From NCBI RefSeq assembly GCF_000808015.1, contig NZ_JWHR01000080.1, forward strand, positions 1 through 20,799: 20,799 nucleotides of DNA, read 5' to 3'. The stretch is from Terrisporobacter othiniensis (GTDB taxonomy: Bacteria > Bacillota > Clostridia > Peptostreptococcales > Peptostreptococcaceae). The position numbers and the translations under genes are program-made. Shown one piece after another: positions 14,573 through 20,799 of this stretch. Every line of letters begins with the position of its first letter. Within the stretch, counting starts at the first letter, position 1. The notes under the pieces are model-generated. The model was not told the DNA's origin. It was given only the letters and a program-made list of their open reading frames with translations, and did no database searches.

Positions 14573-16972
14573 ATGAGAAGGTTCAAAACAAGCGTGTTAT
14601 TTTTGATTTTTATGTTAATGTTCATAAATCTAATTACTTTTAAAGCTTATGCAGAACAAGATGATGGTTATTATATAAAAAATATGGATGTAAATGTGGA
14701 TGTTAATGATAAAAGAGAATACAAAATAACAGAAACTATAGAGGTATATTTCAATGAAGATCGCCATGGAATCATTAGAAATATTCCCACATCTACAAGA
14801 CTGGAAGATTATAATATTAAAGATGTATCTGTAGAAGGAGCACCTTATGAGATAGAAGATTCTTTTGACATGAAAATAAAAATAGGTGATGAAGACGAAA
14901 CTATAAGTGGAGATAAAACTTATAAAATTACATACACCATAGAAAATTACAACGAAGAAAGACCCGAAGGAGATTACATTTATTTAAACGTTTTAGGAAA
15001 TCAATGGGACACAAATATTGAAAATTTCACATCAACTATAACTTATCCAAAAGAAGCAAATTTAGAAAAATTAAATGTAACAGATGGTGAGTATGGTAGT
15101 AACGATTCTATAAATGTTAAATATAAAGTAGAAAACAATAAAATTTATATCAATTCAATAAAAAATATACAACCTTATAAGTCAGTCACAGTAAATGCAA
15201 TGCTAAATGAAGGAGCTTTTAAAAATGCTCCAGTAAAACAATATCCATATACAATTAGAAATCAATTAATAAATATTAATATAACAGATGATAAAAAATA
15301 TGAAATTCAGCGTAATTTCCAAATAGAAATGAACAAAGATTATACAGGGGAAGAGTCACTTACAATCGACTTATTAGACATGATAAAAGGTGAAAATTTC
15401 TATTTGTTAGATATGAGTGTGGATGATAAAAATGTATCCTACAATGAAGAAGATGGGACTATTACCTTAGATAATAAAATGAATGAATATAATTTTAAAG
15501 TAACTTATACTATTGAACCTAGACTTAGTGATGATATTGTTTTTAAAATAGTAAGCCCTCATCTAGATGGAAAAATTGAAAATCTTAAAGTAGATCTAAA
15601 TTCACCATTTGCCATAAATGATGCTACTGTGGACTTTAGTGAGAAGGGAGCAAATTTAGGTACAGACAGATTTAACTTAGATGAAAATGATAAAAATGTG
15701 GTATTTACAAACAAAAATACAATATACGTGGGAGAAGATGTAAAACTAAATCTTCAGATAGACGAAAGTCTATTTGTAAGACCTTTACCCATATCTGCAA
15801 ACATAGTTAAATTTGGATTACCATTATTTTTACTTATAATTACATTTTTATTTTTTAGATTCAAAGATAAAAATCCTATAACACCAGTGGTGGAATTCTA
15901 CCCGCCAAGATATATGAATAGCGCAGAAGTGGGCTATGCTTTTAATGAAAGTATTAGTAACTCTCAAGTGACTTCTTTATTATTTTACTGGGCAAGTAAA
16001 GGATATATAAAAATTATTATGAAAGAAAAAGATAAGTTCACCATAGAAAAATTAAAAGATATTGATAGTAATCATAAATACTATGAAAAAAAATTGTTTA
16101 ATAGCTTATTTAAATATGAAAATGATAGAAGAGTAACTGGTGAAAAATTAAAAACTTATTTTGGAGAGGAAGTAAGTAAAGCAACACAAAGTGTTAAAGA
16201 AGAATTTAAAGGTAGTAATAAATTGAGAGATAGCTCTTCGCAAATAAGAGGATTTTTATTAAGCATAATATCAGCAATACCTATAATATCATGTATGATG
16301 GTAGCTAGAGAGGTGGATCATGGTTCTGTAGGGGGATATGTTATGTTTAGCATATTCATACTAATTATACATTTAGTATTTTATTTGATTTTTTATATGC
16401 TGTTGAAAAAAAGACATGGATTAATGAAAAAAAATAAGAAAATAGCTAGTATTGTTATTGTTAGCTTCATATATTTAATTATGATAATTTTCCCATTTTT
16501 ATTCACAGATTTAGATGCTTTAATAATCATAGTCAGTATAATAGTATCTCTAATTGGAAATATCTTAAGTAGTTGTGTTCCGAGAAGGAGTGATTATGGA
16601 AAAGAGTTATTAGGAGAGATTGTAGGATTTAGAAACTTTATAGAAGTAGCAGAAAAAGATAGATTAGAAGCTTTGATAGAAGAAGATCCAGAGTATTTCT
16701 ACAATACACTTCCTTATGCGCAAGTTCTTGGAGTTACTAAAATATGGGCAGATAAGTTTAGAGATGTTTCTATGGAACAACCATCTTACTATGATACTTA
16801 TTATCCATTAAATAATTATATGGCTTTAAGCATGTTTGTAAATGATTTGAATAAAGTGGAATCCACGGCAAGTCAATATATAGATACATCTTCTTCAAGT
16901 AGTTTAGGAGGATTTGGTGGTGGTGGATTTAGTGGAGGAGGCTCTGGCGGTGGCGGTGGCTCAAGCTGGTAG
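14573..16972 (+). CDS. DUF2207 domain membrane protein with Gly/Ser-rich C terminus
   Basis: 799 residues. A signal peptide (about 1-27, ending AYA-EQ) leads into a large extracytoplasmic region (about 28-405) of DUF2207 type, with the marker HGIIRNIP near residue 65. A membrane helix (about 411-430) follows, then a cytoplasmic region and four more helices (about 560-577, 587-612, 624-645, 648-668). The last 27 residues are Ser then Gly-rich (SSSLGGFGGGGFSGGGSGGG...) ending in Trp, a tail common in this family. Start: ATG 14573 with GAGGGGG; the open frame back to a TTG at 14522 has no ribosome site. The family is usually encoded with LemA, as here. Its molecular function is not established; a role in the envelope is likely. 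Confidence 0.88.
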   Translation: MRRFKTSVLFLIFMLMFINLITFKAYAEQDDGYYIKNMDVNVDVNDKREYKITETIEVYFNEDRHGIIRNIPTSTRLEDYNIKDVSVEGAPYEIEDSFDMKIKIGDEDETISGDKTYKITYTIENYNEERPEGDYIYLNVLGNQWDTNIENFTSTITYPKEANLEKLNVTDGEYGSNDSINVKYKVENNKIYINSIKNIQPYKSVTVNAMLNEGAFKNAPVKQYPYTIRNQLININITDDKKYEIQRNFQIEMNKDYTGEESLTIDLLDMIKGENFYLLDMSVDDKNVSYNEEDGTITLDNKMNEYNFKVTYTIEPRLSDDIVFKIVSPHLDGKIENLKVDLNSPFAINDATVDFSEKGANLGTDRFNLDENDKNVVFTNKNTIYVGEDVKLNLQIDESLFVRPLPISANIVKFGLPLFLLIITFLFFRFKDKNPITPVVEFYPPRYMNSAEVGYAFNESISNSQVTSLLFYWASKGYIKIIMKEKDKFTIEKLKDIDSNHKYYEKKLFNSLFKYENDRRVTGEKLKTYFGEEVSKATQSVKEEFKGSNKLRDSSSQIRGFLLSIISAIPIISCMMVAREVDHGSVGGYVMFSIFILIIHLVFYLIFYMLLKKRHGLMKKNKKIASIVIVSFIYLIMIIFPFLFTDLDALIIIVSIIVSLIGNILSSCVPRRSDYGKELLGEIVGFRNFIEVAEKDRLEALIEEDPEYFYNTLPYAQVLGVTKIWADKFRDVSMEQPSYYDTYYPLNNYMALSMFVNDLNKVESTASQYIDTSSSSSLGGFGGGGFSGGGSGGGGGSSW

Positions 16973-17014
16973 AGCTTAGTTAATATAAGGTTTAAAATAA
17001 ATGGAGGTGTAACA

Positions 17015-17563
17015 ATGATGGGGATTATTATTGTAGTAGTTGCAGGAGTTGTAATAATATGGGGTGCTGCGACATATAACAAACTTGTATCACTTAGAAT
17101 GAACGTTAAAGAAGGATTCTCCACAATAGAGGTATTTTTAAAGAAAAGATATGATCTTATACCAAATTTAGTAGAGACAGTAAAGGGATATGCTACTCAT
17201 GAAAAAGGAACATTGGAACAAGTTATACAGGCCAGAGGAAACGCAATTTCAAGCTCTCCAAAAGATAAATCAAAATATGAAGGTGAATTATCCAATGCCT
17301 TAAGTAGATTGTTAATGATTTCTGAAAACTATCCGGATTTAAAGGCTGATTTACAATTTATAAATTTACAAAAAGAATTACAAAATATAGAATCAGAGAT
17401 AGAAAAATCAAGAAGATATTACAATGGAACAGTAAATAATCTTAATAAGGTTATTGAAAAGGTACCAAGTTGTATAATTGCTAGTTTGTTTAAGTTTAAG
17501 GAAGAACCATTCTTTGAATTGGAAAATATAGAAGAAAGACAAAATGTTCAAGTTAAATTTTAA
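17015..17563 (+). CDS. lemA: LemA family protein
   Basis: 182 residues, the usual LemA length. One N-terminal membrane helix (about 2-20, GIIIVVVAGVVIIWGAA) anchors a helical domain, N terminus outward. The family signature is clear: YNKLVSLRMNVKEGFSTIEV, then KKRYDLIPNLVETVKGYATHE, ENYPDLKAD and, near the end, RRYYNGTVNNLNKVIEKVP. The ATG at 17015 follows GGAGGTG; a second ATG at 17018 is equivalent. It starts 42 bp after the DUF2207 gene and the two form a common pair in bacteria. Function is unknown beyond an envelope location; a terminator follows. Confidence 0.92.
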   Translation: MMGIIIVVVAGVVIIWGAATYNKLVSLRMNVKEGFSTIEVFLKKRYDLIPNLVETVKGYATHEKGTLEQVIQARGNAISSSPKDKSKYEGELSNALSRLLMISENYPDLKADLQFINLQKELQNIESEIEKSRRYYNGTVNNLNKVIEKVPSCIIASLFKFKEEPFFELENIEERQNVQVKF

Positions 17564-17608
17564 CTTTAGAGATAGGAAAAAAATAAAATTAGAGAATAGA
17601 AATTAGAT

Positions 17609-17647
17609 AAAAAAGTCATTGGAAAGAAGAACCCCAATGACTTTTTT
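17609..17647. terminator. Intrinsic terminator after lemA
   Basis: AAAAAAGTCATTGG (17609-17622) pairs perfectly with CCAATGACTTTTTT (17634-17647) around an 11-base loop. The A run before and T run after make it potentially bidirectional. Confidence 0.88.
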
Positions 17648-17711
17648 GCATGAAAATATAAGTAATAAAATAATTTATATTTAAAGTTAGCAATAAATAA
17701 ATTGGATATAA

Positions 17712-17740
17712 TTGACAATATCGATACACGATGTTACGAT
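17712..17740 (+). promoter_or_regulatory. Sigma-A promoter of the DUF2812-PadR operon
   Basis: A perfect -35 box TTGACA (17712-17717) and an extended -10 box TGT-TACGAT (17732-17740) are 17 bp apart. The predicted start is near 17747, leaving a leader of about 90 bases. The promoter is covered by the operator arms described separately, so it should be strong when not repressed. Confidence 0.72.
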
Positions 17741-17768
17741 TTAAGTAAAAATATCGTGTATCGATATT
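17717..17768. promoter_or_regulatory. Twin operator (16-bp perfect inverted repeat), probable PadR binding sites
   Basis: AATATCGATACACGAT (17717-17732) and its exact complement (17753-17768) are separated by 20 bp. Each arm is itself a dyad, ATCG-N5-CGAT (17720-17732 and 17753-17765), with centres 33 bp apart, about three helical turns. The left arm fills the promoter spacer and touches the -10 box; the right arm is just downstream of the start site. Because the left arm would not be transcribed, this is better read as a protein-binding site than as an RNA hairpin. The PadR regulator encoded in the same operon is the natural candidate. Confidence 0.65.
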
Positions 17769-17837
17769 TAATATATAGACATAATGCTTTAATCATAAAA
17801 TGAGGAATATAAATTTAAAAATATTTGGGGGAATTTT

Positions 17838-18599
17838 ATGAGAACAGGAAGAGATACACTTGTAAAGTTTATCACATTTAAAGAAAATGAATGTGAAGCT
17901 ATAGAGCAATACTTGGAAGAAAAAGCATTAGAGGGATGGATATTAAATGATATAAGTTGTAGTTTTTTTATATTTAAAAAATCACAACCAAAAGATTATA
18001 AGTTTAGTGTAGATATATTTACAGATCTAAAGACAGGTGAGTATATAGATTTCTGTGAAGCTAGTGGATGGCAACATTTATGTAGTACAAATCATTATCT
18101 TATATTTTTTACAGAAGATAAAAATATTACACCTATACAAACTGATGAAGAAATTGTATTAACAAAAGTAGGAAGAGCTATGGCTATAAATACATTCATA
18201 TATATTTGGATTTCTTTTTCTATGGTGAATAATGCTTATAATACTTTTTTTGTTCCAAATTTAGAATATAGTAAAGAAATATATGGCAATGATTACGTAT
18301 TTATGATTCTTATTTGTGCAGTGTTTACTATTTGTCCAATTATTGAGATTATAAGAAGTGGTTTATGGTATTTCAAATTTAAAAAATTAGTAAGCTTGAA
18401 TGAAAATGCTAATTATCCAAGTCTTAAGGCGTTAAAAGTAAAAAGCATTTTTTTGAATTTATACATAGGTACGCTAATAATAGTAATGATTGCTTTAGTG
18501 GGAGACTTGGGATATTTAAATACTTATGTATATACAGGATTTGTTTTACTGTTAATAGTTATATCTGTAAGTAAAGCATTTAGAATAATTAAAGATTAA
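17838..18599 (+). CDS. DUF2812 domain membrane protein
   Basis: 253 residues. A soluble N-terminal domain (about 1-110) contains QYLEEKALEGWILNDI, the DUF2812 signature (a helix, then GW and a beta strand), and DIFTD and SGW segments. Four membrane helices follow at about 114-133, 153-173, 203-222 and 228-248, with both ends in the cytoplasm. It has a strong ribosome site, TTTGGGGGGAA. It is the first gene of a three-gene operon with a PadR regulator and a longer DUF2812 paralogue; the two paralogues share most of their first 110 residues. DUF2812 genes are often found beside PadR-like regulators, but no biochemical function is established. Confidence 0.85.
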   Translation: MRTGRDTLVKFITFKENECEAIEQYLEEKALEGWILNDISCSFFIFKKSQPKDYKFSVDIFTDLKTGEYIDFCEASGWQHLCSTNHYLIFFTEDKNITPIQTDEEIVLTKVGRAMAINTFIYIWISFSMVNNAYNTFFVPNLEYSKEIYGNDYVFMILICAVFTICPIIEIIRSGLWYFKFKKLVSLNENANYPSLKALKVKSIFLNLYIGTLIIVMIALVGDLGYLNTYVYTGFVLLLIVISVSKAFRIIKD

Positions 18600-18623
18600 A
18601 ATATTTTAGTAAGGGTGGTATAA

Positions 18624-18950
18624 ATGGCTAGAAAGCAATTTCAAACACTATCAGAACCCATGTATTATATATTATTGTCACTTACAAGTGAATGTTGTGG
18701 TGTAGACATTATGAAGAAGGTGGAGGAAATTTCTAAAGGTAGAATATCTGTAGGTCCAGGGACTTTATATACACTTCTTGGAAAGTTTGAAAGTTCGGGA
18801 ATGATAAAAGAAACAGCAGTAGAAGGTAGAAAAAGAAGTTATATAATAACAAAAGATGGATATGAAGCTTTAAAAGAAGAATATATAAGACTTAAGTCAA
18901 TGGTTGATGAAGGCAAAAATTATATGGGAGAAAATTATGAGAATAAGTAA
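18624..18950 (+). CDS. PadR family transcriptional regulator
   Basis: 108 residues of the short PadR type: a winged helix-turn-helix with MYYILLSLTSECCGVDIMKK (first helices), VGPGTLYTLLGKFESSGMI (recognition helix and turn; GTLYTLL is diagnostic) and the wing GRKRSYIITKDGYEAL, then one C-terminal dimerisation helix. Such proteins are dimeric repressors that are often released by small molecules. It lies 24 bp after the first DUF2812 gene, has AAGGGTGG as ribosome site, and its end overlaps the next gene by 14 bases. Autoregulation through the twin operator at 17717-17768 is likely. Confidence 0.92.
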   Translation: MARKQFQTLSEPMYYILLSLTSECCGVDIMKKVEEISKGRISVGPGTLYTLLGKFESSGMIKETAVEGRKRSYIITKDGYEALKEEYIRLKSMVDEGKNYMGENYENK

Positions 18951-20259
18951 AAATACATTTATTAAATTAATTACTATAAGAGAGCATGAATGTAATGCAC
19001 TGGAAAAGTACTTGGAAGAAAAAGCATTGGAAGGATGGATACTACATGATATAGTGTGTGGATTTTTAGTATTTAAAAAGAGAGAATCACAAAAAATCAA
19101 GTTTACAGTAGACATATTTACAGATGCTAAGAAGGATGAATATATAGAATATTGTGAAGCAACAGGATGGATGCATTTACTTCAACATAATAAATATTTC
19201 ATTTTTTATACTAAAGACCAAGACATTACACCTATACAAACTGATGAAGAAATAGTATTAAAAAAAGTTAGAAAATCTATTCTGAGAAGCGTATTATATA
19301 ATATTTTTCTAATTGGATTAATGATATTTAATTTATCTAGTGGTGAAAAATATGGATATGGCTTCTTTAGTGAGATATCAAGTAATAGTGCTTTATTTGT
19401 AATGATATCACTAAGTATAATTATTATGGGTGCTTTGATTCTTACAATAAAGGATGGATTATGGTATTTAAAATCTAATAGAGCTTTTAAATTGGGTGAA
19501 AATATAAATTATCCAACTTTAAAAGAATTTGAAGTAAATGCTGTTTTTTCAGAACTATATATGTGCATTTTAGCTTTAATGTTTATTAGTTTGATGGGAG
19601 ATTTAGGTATTGATAAAGGTTATATATATCTAGCTATTTTTATACTATTCTTATCTATTTGTATAAGTAGGTTTATAATTATAGTACTTAAAAAGTATAA
19701 GAAAACAAGTAGAATACTAGGCGTTCTTATATGTGCCATTGGAATATTTATATCGACTCATATTATATTATCAGGAAAAGAAATGATTAATTATGTGAGG
19801 GATGAGAATAAAACTCCTATTATGACCATAAATGATTTTATAGATATGAAGACAAAAAAGGAATATTTATATTTTGAAAGCTCACAGTCTTTTTTAGCAA
19901 GTTCTTATACTTACTCTTATGATGAGATGAATTATGATATAGAATATGATGATAGGGAAGCTATGGATGAACAATACAATGATGAAAGTAGCGGATATTA
20001 TTTTGATTATGAAATATGTAAAAGTAAGTATGATTGGATAATTGATAAAACTTTTGAATCTTATTTAAAGAGATATAAATACTACGAGTATGATGAAGTT
20101 AAAGATAATAATTGGGATGCTTTACAAGTATACAAAGATAATCAATACAATAGTGGGTACATACTTAAATACAAAGATAGAGTGATTTCAGTTTCTGGTA
20201 GTATAGATTTTAGTAAAGAAAATATAGAATTTATAAAAAATAAATTACTTAAATGGTAG
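18937..20259 (+). CDS. DUF2812 domain membrane protein with extra C-terminal extracytoplasmic domain
   Basis: 440 residues. The N-terminal domain (1-110, with KYLEEKALEGWILHDI and PIQTDEEIVLKKV) closely matches the first DUF2812 protein of the operon. Five membrane helices follow at about 115-134, 152-172, 207-224, 229-250 and 259-278; the fifth, absent from the paralogue, puts residues 279-440 outside the cell. That region is very acidic and rich in Tyr (SYTYSYDEMNYDIEYDDRE and similar) and matches no domain I know. The ATG at 18937 with GGGAG overlaps the padR end by 14 bases and gives an N terminus that lines up with the paralogue, so it is preferred over an ATG at 18904. The pair arose by duplication around the regulator gene. 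Confidence 0.83.
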   Translation: MRISKNTFIKLITIREHECNALEKYLEEKALEGWILHDIVCGFLVFKKRESQKIKFTVDIFTDAKKDEYIEYCEATGWMHLLQHNKYFIFYTKDQDITPIQTDEEIVLKKVRKSILRSVLYNIFLIGLMIFNLSSGEKYGYGFFSEISSNSALFVMISLSIIIMGALILTIKDGLWYLKSNRAFKLGENINYPTLKEFEVNAVFSELYMCILALMFISLMGDLGIDKGYIYLAIFILFLSICISRFIIIVLKKYKKTSRILGVLICAIGIFISTHIILSGKEMINYVRDENKTPIMTINDFIDMKTKKEYLYFESSQSFLASSYTYSYDEMNYDIEYDDREAMDEQYNDESSGYYFDYEICKSKYDWIIDKTFESYLKRYKYYEYDEVKDNNWDALQVYKDNQYNSGYILKYKDRVISVSGSIDFSKENIEFIKNKLLKW

Positions 20260-20307
20260 ACATAAAATAAATTTTGGAGTTATATTTTAAAAAAGTTTTA
20301 AATTTTT

Positions 20308-20332
20308 GTTTAGAGTAAGAAGTGGCGGGTAT
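20308..20332 (+). promoter_or_regulatory. SigB-like promoter of the reverse rubrerythrin
   Basis: GTTTAG (20308-20313) and GGGTAT (20327-20332) are 13 bp apart, matching the sigma-B consensus GTTTAA-N12-15-GGGTAT with one mismatch. The predicted leader is about 78 bases. The GC-rich GGCGGG stands out in otherwise very AT-rich DNA. Overlapping TATA-like sequences mean that a sigma-A promoter cannot be excluded. Confidence 0.6.
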
Positions 20333-20417
20333 ATATAAATTATAAGTAAGAATTAACATTTAAAATTAACTACTAAAATTAAAATAATATAAATGGAAAA
20401 TGGGAGGATATATAAAA

Positions 20418-20799
20418 ATGAAAAAATTTGTTTGTACAGTATGTGGTTATATACATGAAGGGGAAACTGCTCCAGAAGTATGTCCAGTTTGTAAAGTAGG
20501 AGCTGAAAAGTTTGAAGAAATGAAAGGTGAAATGAAATGGGCTGATGAGCACAGAATAGGTTCAGCTCAAGGAGTAGATGAAGAAGTTTTAGAAGGATTA
20601 AGAGCTAACTTCGTTGGAGAATGTACAGAAGTTGGAATGTACTTAGCTATGAGCCGTCAAGCTGATAGAGAAGGATTCCCAGAAGTTGCAGAAGCTTACA
20701 AAAGAATAGCTTTCGAAGAAGCAGAACATGCTGCTAAATTCGCTGAATTATTAGGAGAAGTTGTAGTTGCTGATACTAAAGCTAACTTAGAAGCAAGAG
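20418..20799 (+). CDS. Reverse rubrerythrin, 5' part (cut by the window edge)
   Basis: 127 codons are visible and the frame is open to the edge. The protein begins with a rubredoxin-like iron site, CTVCGY (Cys6, Cys9) and CPVCK (Cys22, Cys25), and continues into a ferritin-like diiron domain with [19 protein letters not shown] and [16 protein letters not shown]. In ordinary rubrerythrin the rubredoxin part is at the C terminus, so the order here marks the reverse type. Such proteins reduce hydrogen peroxide, and in Clostridioides also oxygen, using NADH through partner proteins. GGGAGGA precedes the ATG. Codon use is more biased (GAA, GCT, GGA, AGA, TTC) than in neighbouring genes, a sign of high expression. 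Confidence 0.93.
   Translation, partial: MKKFVCTVCGYIHEGETAPEVCPVCKVGAEKFEEMKGEMKWADEHRIGSAQGVDEEVLEGLRANFVGECTEVGMYLAMSRQADREGFPEVAEAYKRIAFEEAEHAAKFAELLGEVVVADTKANLEAR

Noticed and set aside
16873..17124. A proline-rich open frame on the minus strand
   Set aside because: It is the complement of the Gly/Ser-rich tail of the DUF2207 gene, with no start context.
17717..17768. The 16-bp inverted repeat as a terminator or RNA hairpin
   Set aside because: No T run follows, and its left arm lies upstream of the predicted transcription start, so only a DNA-level role fits.
1..20799. Mobile elements, CRISPR arrays, tRNA or rRNA genes
   Set aside because: No transposase or integrase motif, regularly spaced direct repeat or tRNA-like cloverleaf was seen.

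Overview
The window is AT-rich, gene-dense DNA of a low-GC anaerobic Firmicute. Three things point to the Peptostreptococcaceae (the Clostridioides / Paeniclostridium / Paraclostridium group) rather than true Clostridium: an asrABC anaerobic sulfite reductase operon followed by an FNT-family channel, a reverse rubrerythrin, and two promoters that look SigB-dependent. This placement is an inference. No tRNA, rRNA, CRISPR array, insertion sequence or prophage gene is visible. Every gene except one small membrane protein is on the + strand.

Layout. (1) 1-2281: a PAS/GAF sensor histidine kinase split by one in-frame TAG at 743-745. (2) 2312-5267: a sigma-A-type promoter, a yybP-ykoY (manganese) riboswitch with its own terminator, and a P-type cation ATPase, which together form a metal-efflux unit. 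(3) 5367-6906: a MATE efflux pump whose promoter has a 19-bp spacer and a dyad, the layout used by MerR-family activators; a strong bidirectional terminator follows. (4) 6931-7419, minus strand: a small four-helix membrane protein with a SigB-like promoter. (5) 7564-8841: a nitroreductase and a Crp/Fnr-family regulator in one operon. (6) 8878-12637: a perfect TGTGA-N6-TCACA palindrome placed as for class II activation, then asrA-asrB-asrC-fnt and a terminator. (7) 12732-17647: a second, intact histidine kinase, then a DUF2207 membrane protein and a LemA protein. (8) 17712-20259: a promoter overlapped by a twin operator, then DUF2812 - PadR - DUF2812. (9) 20308-20799: a SigB-like promoter and the first 127 codons of a reverse rubrerythrin, cut by the window edge.

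How the genes may work together. The centre is a sulfite-respiration or detoxification module. The Crp-like protein keeps the Arg-Glu...Arg recognition-helix residues that read TGTGA in E. coli CRP. A matching palindrome lies about 42 bp upstream of the predicted asrA start site, so local activation of asrABC-fnt is the simplest model. The reductase makes sulfide, and the FNT channel, related to hydrosulfide channels, would let HS- out. Around this core are stress and export functions: Mn2+/Ca2+ efflux, drug efflux, a membrane protein and a peroxide-reducing rubrerythrin under general-stress-like promoters, and a PadR-controlled membrane pair of unknown function. The two kinases are paralogues with the same C-terminal tail, and no response regulator is nearby.
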